Below are positions 8,108 to 16,615 of a stretch of DNA of 64,000 nt, in pieces; position 1 is the first letter of the stretch, and each line of letters opens with the position of its first letter. The notes below the pieces were generated by a model. That model saw only the letters and a program-made list of their open reading frames with translations. It was not told where the DNA came from and ran no database searches. Both the position numbers and the translations under genes were made by a program. Location of the stretch: contig CAWBTA010000006.1 of NCBI GenBank assembly GCA_963791625.1, forward strand, positions 186,001 to 250,000, given 5' to 3'. This DNA comes from JANMCE01 sp963791625 (GTDB taxonomy: Bacteria; Actinomycetota; Acidimicrobiia; Acidimicrobiales; Ilumatobacteraceae).

Positions 8108-10689
8108 CCACAATCGACAACGCCACCGTTGCCTTCACGCTGAACGGCGCGCCCGTGTCGGTGCGGCCGTCGCATCCGCACCTGCTCTCGGCGTTGCGCG
8201 AAGAGCTTAATGTCACCTCGGCCAAAGACGGTTGCTCGCCCATGGGGCAGTGTGGCTGCTGCACCGTGATGATCGACGGCAAGGTGCAGATCTCCTGTAC
8301 CTACGACGTGGCCAAGGTCGCGGGTCGACAGGTAACGACGCTTGAAGGCGTCGATGAGGATGAGCGCACGAAATACTCCGACGCGTTCGCCGCGTGCGGC
8401 GGGCTGCAGTGCGGGTTCTGCATCCCCGGCATCGTGATGCGAGCGAAGGCTCAAGTGGACAAGAAGGGCAGCGATCTCAAGCGGGATGACATGGCTCGGC
8501 ACCTTGGCGCTCATCTGTGCCGCTGTACTGGCTATGTGAAGGTGCTCGACGCCATTGAGGCTGTCGCCCAGGCTCGCAAGGTCGACCCTTCGTTGCCCGG
8601 TGGCGTTGGCACGTCCGGCGCAAAGTTCGAAGCGCCCGAGCTTGCGCTGGGTGATCGTGGCTACGTTGATGACATACGGATGCCGGGCATGGTGCATGGC
8701 GCCGTTCATCTCACCCAGCATGTTCGGGCCGACATCGTCGCGATCGATACCTCGCGGGCGCTCGCTGCCGATGGCGTGATGGCGGTGTACACCGCGGCCG
8801 ACATTCCGGGTGCACAATACGTCGGCATTATCTACAAGGACTGGCCCATCTTCATCGGTGTCGGGCAGCGCACGTCGTATGCCGGTGACGTGTTGGCCTT
8901 TGTTGTTGCTGCAACCAAGCAGCAGGCGCGCCTGGCCGCCGAACTGATCGATGTCACCTACGACGTGCATCGCCCGATCACAGATCCGGTCGCGGCGATC
9001 GACGACCCGGAGATCGCCGTCTTCGGTACCACGTCGAATGTGTTGTCCACTTCGGCCTACGCCCGCGGTGATGTCGACGCCGCGTTGGAGAGCAGCTCCC
9101 ATGTTGTGCGCGAGGTCTTCCAAACCCAGCGCATCGAGCATGCCTTCCTGGAGCCGGAATCGACGCTGGCGGTGCCGACCGAAGGCGGACTGCACGTCTA
9201 CTCGGGTGGCCAGGGCGTGTGGGACGATCGTGATCAGATCGCGGCGATTCTCGATGTGCCCAAGGACAAGGTCATCGTTGAGTTGGTCTCCAACGGGGGA
9301 GCGTTCGGTGGCAAGGAAGACATGTCGAATCAGGGGCAGACCGCGCTGGCAGCGTGGCTGCTCGGGGTGCCGGTGAAGTGCACACTGTCTCGGGAAGAGA
9401 GCTTTCTCATGCACGCCAAGCGTCACCCCATTCGGCTGGCGTACGAGGCCGGCTGCGATGCCGATGGTCACCTCACTGCGGTGCGGGTGCGGGCTATTGG
9501 TGACTCGGGTTCGTATGCCAGCGTGGGCATGAAGGTGCTCGAACGAGCAGCCGGTCACGCCAGCGGGCCGTACCGCGTTCCCAACATCGACGTGGAAGCG
9601 ATTGCCGTACGCACCAACAACCCGGTGTGCGGTGCGTTCCGCGGCTTCGGCGCCAACCAGGCGCAGTTCGCCATGGAAGGCGTGATGGATCGTCTGGCCG
9701 AAATGGTCGGCATCAGCGGTTGGGACATTCGAAAGCGCAACGTGATTCGTCCCGGCGAAGTGTGGGGTCCAGGTCAGATCATGGATGACGGGGTGGCCGG
9801 CGCCGAAGAATGCCTCGATCGGGCCAAGCCCTACATCGACCAGGCGCTCGCCGACGGCAAGGCGGTTGGGGTTGGCCTCGGGTTGAAGAACTCCGGCCTT
9901 GGCAACGGCCTACGTGAGGTGACCGGTGCGGTCGTGCGTTTTCGCAGCGACGGCATCGTCGAGGTTCGCCATGGCTTCACCGAAATGGGCCAGGGCGTCC
10001 ACACCGTTGCCCTGCAGGTGGCAGTTACGGAGTTGGGTGTTGACCCCGAACGTATACGGGTCATTGTCGACACCACACGCGAGATCGGCTTCGGCCAGAC
10101 AACCGGCAGTCGCGGCACATTGATGGCTGCCGCCTCGGTGCAGAAGGCCTGCCAGGTCGCGCTTGCGGCAGGGTGCTCCACGGATACCGATCACTACGCC
10201 GAGCATGTTGTCGACTGGACGCAGAAGCTCGGCAACCCCGACGTACCGAACCCCACCATTCACGCCGCGTTCGGCTACGCCGCCCAGGTCGTGATCGGGA
10301 ACCGGGAGACCGGGGCCATTGAGCGTGTCGTCGCCATCCACGATGTCGGCAAGGCCGTAAACCCGCAGCTCTGCGAAGGCCAAGTTGAGGGCAGCGTGCA
10401 CATGGGCCTCGGCTACGCGCTGACCGAAGATTTTCCGTCCGATCCGTTGACAGGTTTTCCCACTGCGAAGTCGTTACGGGCGCTCGGCATCCTGCGACCG
10501 AAAGACGTTCCGCCGATCGAGGTGGTGTTGGTGGAAGTACCGCAGCCCCGTTCTGCGTACGGCATCAAGGGTGTCGGCGAAATCGGCCTCGTTCCAACGG
10601 CCGGAGCGGTCGCTGCCATGCTGCAGAAGGTGGACGGGCGGTGGCGGAATTCGTTGCCGATGAAACCAACTACGGACATCGACGACTGA
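8104..10689 (+). CDS. Molybdenum hydroxylase, 2Fe-2S and Mo domains fused (XdhD-like)
   Basis: The 861-residue protein starts with the small 2Fe-2S subunit (CSPMGQCGCC; CGFC and CRCTGY, residues about 43-145) and continues into the molybdopterin subunit from about 180. GGAFGGKED near 399, GAFRGFGANQAQ near 520 and GIKGVGEIGLVP near 820 (active-site Glu) are present. There is no FAD domain, so electrons must go to a separate acceptor, perhaps the FAD fusion of the leftward operon. The adjacency to an SsnA-like deaminase mirrors E. coli xdhD-ssnA, a setting linked to selenium-dependent molybdenum hydroxylases. ATGA overlap with the carbamoylase; GAGGGG lies 10 nt upstream. Confidence 0.86.
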   Translation: MTTIDNATVAFTLNGAPVSVRPSHPHLLSALREELNVTSAKDGCSPMGQCGCCTVMIDGKVQISCTYDVAKVAGRQVTTLEGVDEDERTKYSDAFAACGGLQCGFCIPGIVMRAKAQVDKKGSDLKRDDMARHLGAHLCRCTGYVKVLDAIEAVAQARKVDPSLPGGVGTSGAKFEAPELALGDRGYVDDIRMPGMVHGAVHLTQHVRADIVAIDTSRALAADGVMAVYTAADIPGAQYVGIIYKDWPIFIGVGQRTSYAGDVLAFVVAATKQQARLAAELIDVTYDVHRPITDPVAAIDDPEIAVFGTTSNVLSTSAYARGDVDAALESSSHVVREVFQTQRIEHAFLEPESTLAVPTEGGLHVYSGGQGVWDDRDQIAAILDVPKDKVIVELVSNGGAFGGKEDMSNQGQTALAAWLLGVPVKCTLSREESFLMHAKRHPIRLAYEAGCDADGHLTAVRVRAIGDSGSYASVGMKVLERAAGHASGPYRVPNIDVEAIAVRTNNPVCGAFRGFGANQAQFAMEGVMDRLAEMVGISGWDIRKRNVIRPGEVWGPGQIMDDGVAGAEECLDRAKPYIDQALADGKAVGVGLGLKNSGLGNGLREVTGAVVRFRSDGIVEVRHGFTEMGQGVHTVALQVAVTELGVDPERIRVIVDTTREIGFGQTTGSRGTLMAAASVQKACQVALAAGCSTDTDHYAEHVVDWTQKLGNPDVPNPTIHAAFGYAAQVVIGNRETGAIERVVAIHDVGKAVNPQLCEGQVEGSVHMGLGYALTEDFPSDPLTGFPTAKSLRALGILRPKDVPPIEVVLVEVPQPRSAYGIKGVGEIGLVPTAGAVAAMLQKVDGRWRNSLPMKPTTDIDD

Positions 10690-11711
10690 TGGGCGCCGTC
10701 ACCCCGGGGCTCGTGTGCGGTCATCACCATCTGTACTCCGCGTTGGCCCGCGGCATGCCGGCTCCGCCGAAGCAGCCAACCAACTTCCTCGAAATCTTGG
10801 AACAGGTGTGGTGGCGACTCGACGCTGCGCTTGACCACGAGATGATCAAGTGGTCGGCCATGCTTGGTGCCGTCGAAGCGCTGGAGTGCGGCACCACGGC
10901 CATCATCGATCACCACGAATCACCCAACGCCATCGAAGGGTCGCTGTCGGTTATCGCCGACGCGTGTGCCGAAGTTGGCGTACGTACGAACCTCGCCTAC
11001 GGGGTCACCGATCGACACGGTCCGCATGGCGCTCGTAGAGGATTGGCCGAGAACGAACGCTTCCTACGAGGGGGTGGTCGTGGGATGGTTGGCGTCCACG
11101 CGGCCTTTACGTGCAGCGACGAAACGTTGGCTGCTGCTGCTTCACTAGCGGCCGACCATCGCGTAGGCGTGCACATCCACGTCGCCGAAGGCAGAGATGA
11201 CATTGGCGCCGGCGCTCGATTGGAATCGCTCGCGCAGGAAGACTGGTTGCTCGTCCACTGCGTGCATCTCGACCGTGACCTGCCCGGCACAATTGCCCAC
11301 AACCCTCGGTCGAATATGAACAACGGCGTCGGTTACGCCCGACCAACCGCACGTCCGAACCGCATCGTGCTTGGCAGTGACGGTATCGGCGCGGACATGT
11401 TGGAGGAAGCCAGGCTCGCCTACGCCCGTCTGCGCGAGTACGACGTCACTGAGACACCCGACACCGTTGCCCGCTGGATTCGCGCCGGCTACACGTTCTT
11501 TCCCGAGGCCCGCCATGATCAGGTGACCTGGAGCTATGACCAGACCGATCAGCCGTGGCGCGTTGCCTTCACCCCCGGCATCCATCCGATCGAGATCACC
11601 CTCGACACCGGTGAACAGGTGCTGCGCGACGGCGTACCCACTCGCCTCGACATCAACGAGGTACGCGCCAAAGCCGCTGAGCAAGCGGTCCGACTTTTCG
11701 CCCGACTGTAA
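10689..11711 (+). CDS. ssnA: SsnA-like metal-dependent deaminase, N-terminally short
   Basis: Amidohydrolase-superfamily protein of 340 residues closest to SsnA. Recognition motifs are NFLEILEQVWWRLDAALD, DHHESP, HNPRSNMNNGVGYA and GSDGIGADMLEE. Metal ligands are HHH in GHHHLYS, HIH in VGVHIHVAEG, the His of VHCVHL and the Asp of LGSDG. Compared with E. coli SsnA the first roughly 55 residues, a beta-strand segment before PGLVC, are missing; the ATG overlaps the upstream stop (TGATG) so little room exists for more. A short deletion also precedes AHNPRSN. Likely deaminates or hydrolyses a purine-like ring; substrate uncertain. Confidence 0.75.
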   Translation: MGAVTPGLVCGHHHLYSALARGMPAPPKQPTNFLEILEQVWWRLDAALDHEMIKWSAMLGAVEALECGTTAIIDHHESPNAIEGSLSVIADACAEVGVRTNLAYGVTDRHGPHGARRGLAENERFLRGGGRGMVGVHAAFTCSDETLAAAASLAADHRVGVHIHVAEGRDDIGAGARLESLAQEDWLLVHCVHLDRDLPGTIAHNPRSNMNNGVGYARPTARPNRIVLGSDGIGADMLEEARLAYARLREYDVTETPDTVARWIRAGYTFFPEARHDQVTWSYDQTDQPWRVAFTPGIHPIEITLDTGEQVLRDGVPTRLDINEVRAKAAEQAVRLFARL

Positions 11712-11720
11712 GGACCTTCA

Positions 11721-12722
11721 ATGACCCAGCCTGTTGCGCTCTACCTCCAAGACGCTCACCCCATCCGCGAAGGAATGGAAATCGTGAAATACGCGGAGGC
11801 TCGCGGCTTTGACGCGGTGTGGCAGGCGGACAGTCGTCTGGTACGCGACTGCATGATCCCCATGGCTGCCTTCGCCGCCGTCACCGACACCATCAAGATC
11901 GGATCCGGCGTCGTTGATTGCTGGAGCCGCAACCCGGCCCGTCTCGCCGCCATGTTCTCCACGCTTGATGATCTCGCTCCCGGCCGCACCATCCTGGGTA
12001 TGGGCGCATGGTGGGACCCGCTCGCGGCGAAAGTCGGCATCGACCGAGCTCGCCCGTTGACGGTGATGCGTGAGATCGTCACTGCGGTTCGGGCGCTCCT
12101 GCACAACGAAACCGTCACGATGGACGGCGTGTACGTGCACCTCGATGGCGTGGAGCTCGACTACGTCTACCAGGAGCGTCGGGCGAAAGACGTGCCGATC
12201 TACATCGGCGCTACCGGCATGCAGATGATGGAACTGACCGGCGAGATCGCCGATGGTTGCGTTCTCAACTATCTCGTCTCGCCCGACTACAACGCCCGCG
12301 CCTTGGAGGCACTCGGCAACGGTGCGGCCAAAGCCAACCGCTCTGTTGCCGAAATTGATCGCCCGCAGCTCGTCGTTTGTTCGGTGCATGAAGATCGCCA
12401 GGTCGCGCTCGACATGGCTCGGATGATGGTCACGCAGTATCTCGGCCAACAGCCCCACATCATGAAGGCGTCAGGTGTGCCACAGTCGCTGCTCGACAAG
12501 GTCGGTGAAGTGCTCACCTGGCCCGCCACTCACGAACAGGTCGAGGCCGCGTCGAAGCTGGTGCCCGACGACATCGTGCAGATGCTCACCGCCAGCGGCA
12601 CACCCGACGAAGCCAGAGCCAAGGTCGCTGAGTACATCGCGAGCGGTGCCACGTGCCCCATCCTGTACCCGCTCGGCGACGTCCACGCCATGATCGACGC
12701 CTTCAGCAACTGGACGATCTAA
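11721..12722 (+). CDS. LLM-class (F420- or flavin-dependent) oxidoreductase
   Basis: Bacterial luciferase-like TIM barrel of 333 residues. ADSRLVRDCMIPMAAFAAVTD, IKIGSGVVDCWSRNP and LGMGAWWDP match F420-dependent methylene-H4MPT-reductase-like enzymes, while IYIGATGMQMMEL and CPILYPLGD close the barrel. Actinobacteria use this fold with F420 or FMN for hydride transfer or ring opening. AAGGA lies 5 nt before ATG 11721. It is the last gene of the 5921-12722 operon, 9 nt after the deaminase stop, so it may act on a product of the hydroxylase and deaminase. It meets the GNAT gene tail to tail at 12724. Confidence 0.8.
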   Translation: MTQPVALYLQDAHPIREGMEIVKYAEARGFDAVWQADSRLVRDCMIPMAAFAAVTDTIKIGSGVVDCWSRNPARLAAMFSTLDDLAPGRTILGMGAWWDPLAAKVGIDRARPLTVMREIVTAVRALLHNETVTMDGVYVHLDGVELDYVYQERRAKDVPIYIGATGMQMMELTGEIADGCVLNYLVSPDYNARALEALGNGAAKANRSVAEIDRPQLVVCSVHEDRQVALDMARMMVTQYLGQQPHIMKASGVPQSLLDKVGEVLTWPATHEQVEAASKLVPDDIVQMLTASGTPDEARAKVAEYIASGATCPILYPLGDVHAMIDAFSNWTI

Positions 12723-12723
12723 G

Positions 12724-13755
12724 TCAATCGAGATCGAGGCCGGCTTCGATTTCGCCGTCCTCGTCAACCTTGCCGGTGGGGACGAAGCCGTACTTTCGGT
12801 ACAGCGGTTCGGGTGATCCGAGGCCGGGCATATAGCTGACGATCAGTCGCTTGTCGCCCTTGGATAGGCGGTCGGCAACGATGAGGTCGAGCACCCGTCG
12901 GCCGACGCCCCGGCGCTGATGACCTCTATCAATGAGTAGTCGCCAGAGGTAGGGATGGGGGACGGATGTGTCGGGCTCGGCCAGCATCACGAAGCCGACA
13001 ATGACATCATCGGCCACTACGGCGCGGTACCAGGGCACGACCGGTACCCCCATCTCGAGTGGCGGCACGAGAGCCTGGGCGAGCGAGCGACTCACCGGGG
13101 CGACGAAACGCTCCTGACTGCGGTGCGTGGCGAGTTTCATCACCTCGCCCAGGTTGGCATCGGTGATCTCGACCAGGCAGACATCGAAAGGGGCAGTGGT
13201 CAGTCGAGCCCGCCACGCCTGCCATTCCTCGCGCAGCAAACCGTAGTGAGGATCGTCGCTGACAACATCCTCGACCCAGAACGACTGGCGACTGGTCCCT
13301 TCGTAGAGAAAGCCGAGGCGTTCGAGCACCATGGCCGACGCGAAGTTGTCAGGATGCAGCGAGCCCTCAAGACGATTGATCTCGGGCTGCGCGAACAGCG
13401 CGTCGACAAGCACCTGCGCGGCGGCCGTGGCGAGACCTTTGCCGCGGTGTTCGAGGCGGAGGGCATAACCGATTTCGGCGGAGTGGCCATGCTCGGCAAG
13501 GTGGACAGCAAGGCTCCCCAGGAACCCATCCGTTGTCGGGTCGGCGATGACAAGCTCCCACCATTCGCCCGGTGTCGGCCCGTCAAGGGCCATCACGCTG
13601 TCGACCATCTGCTGAGCCTTCTCCACCGAGTAGGGCACGGCCCAGCTCTGCCACTCGGCGGTGGTCGGGTCTGATCGATGTTCGGCAACCACCACAACGT
13701 CCGAGGGTCGATACTCACGGAGACGGAACGCCGGCGTCTCAATCGGCAGGTGCAT
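12724..13755 (-). CDS. Tandem GNAT acetyltransferase
   Basis: Two GNAT folds occupy about residues 1-170 and 190-343. The first resembles RimJ/RimL-type N-acetyltransferases (EIGYALRLEHRGKGLATAA, NFASAMVLERLGF); the second has a clear acetyl-CoA loop (LLIDRGHQRRGVGRRVLDLI) and ends SPEPLYRKYGFVPTG. ATG 13755 is chosen over GTG 13758 because TACTCT (13767-13762) ends 6 nt upstream, the leaderless spacing seen elsewhere here. Acceptor unknown; tandem GNATs often act on small amines or antibiotics. Confidence 0.8.
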   Translation of the reverse strand: MHLPIETPAFRLREYRPSDVVVVAEHRSDPTTAEWQSWAVPYSVEKAQQMVDSVMALDGPTPGEWWELVIADPTTDGFLGSLAVHLAEHGHSAEIGYALRLEHRGKGLATAAAQVLVDALFAQPEINRLEGSLHPDNFASAMVLERLGFLYEGTSRQSFWVEDVVSDDPHYGLLREEWQAWRARLTTAPFDVCLVEITDANLGEVMKLATHRSQERFVAPVSRSLAQALVPPLEMGVPVVPWYRAVVADDVIVGFVMLAEPDTSVPHPYLWRLLIDRGHQRRGVGRRVLDLIVADRLSKGDKRLIVSYMPGLGSPEPLYRKYGFVPTGKVDEDGEIEAGLDLD

Positions 13756-13798
13756 CACTCAAGAGTAATCAGCTCGTAGTCCCGGGTGCAGACCGATT

Positions 13799-14422
13799 TT
13801 AGACCTCGCGGCGGGCGGCGGCAAGGTAGTTGTAGATGGTGGCGCGGCTGACGTTCATGGCGTCGGCGACCTCATCGACGGCGTTGCGGAGGTGGAACAC
13901 GCCGCGCTCGCTCAACAGGCTGGCGGCGCGCTGTTTGTCGGAGCGGGATAGCGCCCCGAGCCGACCGCCAACAAGTGCTTCAACCTCGGCGATAGCGACC
14001 TCAAGGGCGCCGGAAAGGTCGGAGCCGTTTGCGGCCGCTGGTCGCACGCCGCCGATGCGTTGACCGTTCCAGTCGAGAGGAACATCGGTTGGTCGTATTC
14101 GGCTTGCGTCGATGAAGGTGCCGCCGAGCGCATGCACGATAGGGCGAATGGTGCGCAGCAACTCGTGCGCACCCTCCGCGATTTCGAACGCCGGCTGGAC
14201 GCTTACCCGGAGGCCGGTGGCACCTGCGGCGGTCGCTGCAGCCGACAACGGGCCGAGCAGCGCATGAATGCGATCGGCTTCTCCCTCGACAGAGGTGCCG
14301 AACGGGCCGTCCTCCGGGACGAGACCGGCATCTCGAACGGCTTGGACCGCGGCGAGCACATGTGGCCCGGGTCCGCCTTCTCTGAACGGTTCGACCGTGA
14401 ACTCGAGGCGCAGGCGGGTCAT
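13799..14422 (-). CDS. Thiamine-binding-like (MTH1187/YkoF) domain fused to a YheO-type HTH
   Basis: A 207-residue protein with two parts. Residues 1 to about 85 (MTRLRLEFTVEPFREGGPGP, PFGTSVEGEADRIHAL) resemble the MTH1187/YkoF ferredoxin-like fold that binds thiamine or its pyrimidine. Residues about 150-207 (LSRSDKQRAASLL, FHLRNAVDEVADAMNVSRATIYNYL) match the C-terminal helix-turn-helix of YheO-like regulators. The fusion suggests a one-component sensor. It is transcribed divergently from the serine hydrolase at 14442; the two share overlapping -10 boxes. Ligand and targets are inferred only. Confidence 0.65.
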   Translation of the reverse strand: MTRLRLEFTVEPFREGGPGPHVLAAVQAVRDAGLVPEDGPFGTSVEGEADRIHALLGPLSAAATAAGATGLRVSVQPAFEIAEGAHELLRTIRPIVHALGGTFIDASRIRPTDVPLDWNGQRIGGVRPAAANGSDLSGALEVAIAEVEALVGGRLGALSRSDKQRAASLLSERGVFHLRNAVDEVADAMNVSRATIYNYLAAARREV

Positions 14423-14428
14423 CGCCCT

Positions 14429-14437
14429 CTACCGTAG
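14429..14437. promoter_or_regulatory. Bidirectional promoter with overlapping -10 elements
   Basis: CTACCGTAG contains TACCGT (14430-14435) for the rightward gene and TACGGT (14436-14431) for the leftward gene. The rightward box is 6 nt from ATG 14442, the leftward one 8 nt from ATG 14422. Predicted start sites lie about 18-20 bp apart. Confidence 0.65.
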
Positions 14438-14441
14438 CGGG

Positions 14442-15899
14442 ATGCCGTCCGCAGCTCGACCGCTCACTCTGACTCCGGTAGCGCTCAACGCGCTGGACGA
14501 GGTCGTGCGAAGGCTGATGGCCAACGACCACGTGCCGGGTGTCGTCTACGGGGTGATAGCCGACGGTGAGGTGGCCCATGTGAGTGGACTCGGGTCGGTG
14601 AGCGGTCCTGGCGTGGAGGAGAGCGCGCCCGACAAGACCACCGTGTTCCGCATTGCGTCCATGACCAAGAGCTTCACCGCGGCGGCAATCCTACTTCTGC
14701 GCGACGAGGGGAGCCTGGCATTGGACGACCCCGTCGCCACTTACGTTCCGACGGTGGCGGGCTTCCGTTTGCCAACCAGTGATTCGCCCGCGATCACCGT
14801 GCGGCATCTGCTTTCTATGGCGTCCGGCTTGGCGACCGATGATGCCTGGGGAGACCGTCATCTCCACGGAACGGCTGAGTGGATGGATGAGCTGCTCGCA
14901 GCAGGCGGCACGTTCGCCGTTGCGCCCGGCATCGCGTTCGAATACTCCAACTACGGCTTCGCCATTCTCGGTCGCGTCATCGACAACATCACGGGAGCGG
15001 CGTACCAGCGGTTCATCTCCGAGCGTCTCCTGGTGCCACTCGGCATGTCTGCAACCACGTGGGTGGCGCCCTCCACCCCTGCTATCGGGTGTCGCTGGAT
15101 TGACGATCACTGGGTCGCCGAACTTCCACTCGGTGATGGTGCCTTCGCCGCCATGGGCGGACTCTGGAGCAACGTCGAGGACCTCGCTCGGTGGGTCGCA
15201 TTTCTCCTCGACGCGTTTCCGCCACGCGACGATGTCGATGATGGCCCGTTGCGTCGTTCGTCGCGACGCGAGATGCAACAGGTTGTTCGTGGCTTACCGG
15301 TGTCGGTCACAACACTCGACAATGGCAAGACGCGACTTGGGCCGTCGGGTTACGGCATGGGGCTCAACGTCTTCCACGACCTCACGCTCGGGCACATGGT
15401 GGCTCACAGCGGGGGACTACCGGGCTTCGGTTCCAACATGCGCTGGTCGATCGAGCGCAACATCGGCGTGGTGGCGCTCGGCAACGTGACGTACGCGCCG
15501 ATGGCAGCACTCACTCGGGAGCTGTTCGACGTTTTGGAAGACTCGAATGTGCTGCCCCTGTCTGTTCTCTTGTCGTCGGAGATGTTGTCCATCGCCGCGA
15601 ACGAGCTGGTGGATCTGCTTCTCCGATGGGACGATGACGTGGCTGATGCGCTGTTTGCCGACAACGTCTTCCTGGACGACGAGCGCCACCGCCGACGCGA
15701 CGAAGCGGAGCGCTTCCGCCTGGCATGCGGCCCCGTTCTTGCGAGGACGCTCGGTGTGAACGTGGCTACGAACGGGACGATGGTGCTGCAGTGCGAACGC
15801 GGTGCCGCCCGTGTTGAGCTGCAGTTGTCCGCCGAGGTCCCGGCGCGGGTGCAATGGTATGAGCTGACCCTTCCGGCGGCAGGCACGGAAGCCCCGTAG
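14442..15899 (+). CDS. Beta-lactamase-family serine hydrolase
   Basis: Penicillin-binding/class C beta-lactamase fold, 485 residues. The catalytic SxxK is SMTKSFTAAAIL, the YxN motif is EYSNYGFAILGRVI and the third motif is HSGGLPGFGSN. Family members are esterases, D-aminopeptidases or peptidases as often as beta-lactamases. There is no convincing signal peptide, so the enzyme is probably cytosolic. The last 120 residues (LSIAANELVDLLLRWDDD onward) form an extra domain. ATG 14442 fits TACCGT 6 nt upstream, a leaderless start. Ends 1 nt from the opposing DUF5666 gene. Confidence 0.8.
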   Translation: MPSAARPLTLTPVALNALDEVVRRLMANDHVPGVVYGVIADGEVAHVSGLGSVSGPGVEESAPDKTTVFRIASMTKSFTAAAILLLRDEGSLALDDPVATYVPTVAGFRLPTSDSPAITVRHLLSMASGLATDDAWGDRHLHGTAEWMDELLAAGGTFAVAPGIAFEYSNYGFAILGRVIDNITGAAYQRFISERLLVPLGMSATTWVAPSTPAIGCRWIDDHWVAELPLGDGAFAAMGGLWSNVEDLARWVAFLLDAFPPRDDVDDGPLRRSSRREMQQVVRGLPVSVTTLDNGKTRLGPSGYGMGLNVFHDLTLGHMVAHSGGLPGFGSNMRWSIERNIGVVALGNVTYAPMAALTRELFDVLEDSNVLPLSVLLSSEMLSIAANELVDLLLRWDDDVADALFADNVFLDDERHRRRDEAERFRLACGPVLARTLGVNVATNGTMVLQCERGAARVELQLSAEVPARVQWYELTLPAAGTEAP

Positions 15900-15900
15900 G

Positions 15901-16608
15901 TCAGCCGCCCGGGGGCGGTGCGCCGGCTTGGCCGTTGGGTGCAGCGCCGCCGTTCGCGGCCCCGGCCTGAGCTGCGCCGCCGCCCTGTGTGCCGCCGTTG
16001 CCGCCACGGTTGCCTCGCGCCCCGCCTTGGCCGTTACCGCTGCTGATGGCGGTGGCCGCCACGGTACCTTCGGCATCGGTCGTTCCGCGCACCACCACAG
16101 CGTCGCCGACTTTGAGGTCGGTGATGGCACCGATCTTGGTGACGTTGACCACGAGGTCTTTCTGCGTCGTGACACGGATGACGTTTCCGGATGCGTCCTG
16201 CACGTACACGACGGTGCCATCGATCAACTTGATCTGCCCGGTCGTAGCCGCACCGCCCGGCGCGCCAAATGCTCCAGCTTGCCCGCCAGCTGCCCCGGCT
16301 TGTCCGCCGGCCGCAGCGAGCGCGCCCGGAACGGTTGTTGCACCAGCTGCTGCTGAGCCGCCTTGGCCGGCAACGGTCGTCGATGCGCCGGCCGCGGTCG
16401 CGCCGTTGCGGCCTCCATTTGCCGTTGCTACCGTCGTGGTTCCACGGCTTTTCTGCAGCAGTACCCCTCCGGCGAACGCGGCCGCGGCCGTCATGCCGAA
16501 GAGCAGGAACCAGGTGGCCTTGGTGACCACGCGCTGACGGGCGGGTGGCGGTGTGTAGTCCTCCAATTCGGCGAAGGCCTGATCGAGGGCGTCGGGGGTG
16601 GTGGTCAT
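15901..16608 (-). CDS. Membrane-anchored DUF5666-like protein
   Basis: A 235-residue protein with a cytosolic start (MTTTPDALDQAFAELEDY), one membrane helix near residues 35-52 (WFLLFGMTAAAAFAGGVLL), a low-complexity Gly/Ala/Thr stretch, then a beta domain (IKLIDGTVVYVQD, LKVGDAVVVRGTTDAEGTVA) resembling DUF5666, and a Gly/Asn/Gln-rich tail. AGGA lies 6 nt before ATG 16608. It is the last gene of the MacAB-type operon, 7 nt after the permease, so an envelope role in export is likely. Function unknown. Confidence 0.65.
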   Translation of the reverse strand: MTTTPDALDQAFAELEDYTPPPARQRVVTKATWFLLFGMTAAAAFAGGVLLQKSRGTTTVATANGGRNGATAAGASTTVAGQGGSAAAGATTVPGALAAAGGQAGAAGGQAGAFGAPGGAATTGQIKLIDGTVVYVQDASGNVIRVTTQKDLVVNVTKIGAITDLKVGDAVVVRGTTDAEGTVAATAISSGNGQGGARGNRGGNGGTQGGGAAQAGAANGGAAPNGQAGAPPPGG

Positions 16609-16615
16609 GGTCTTC

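Noticed and set aside
8047..9558. Leftward 503-codon open frame
   Set aside because: Antisense of the XdhD-like gene; no motifs, no start signals.
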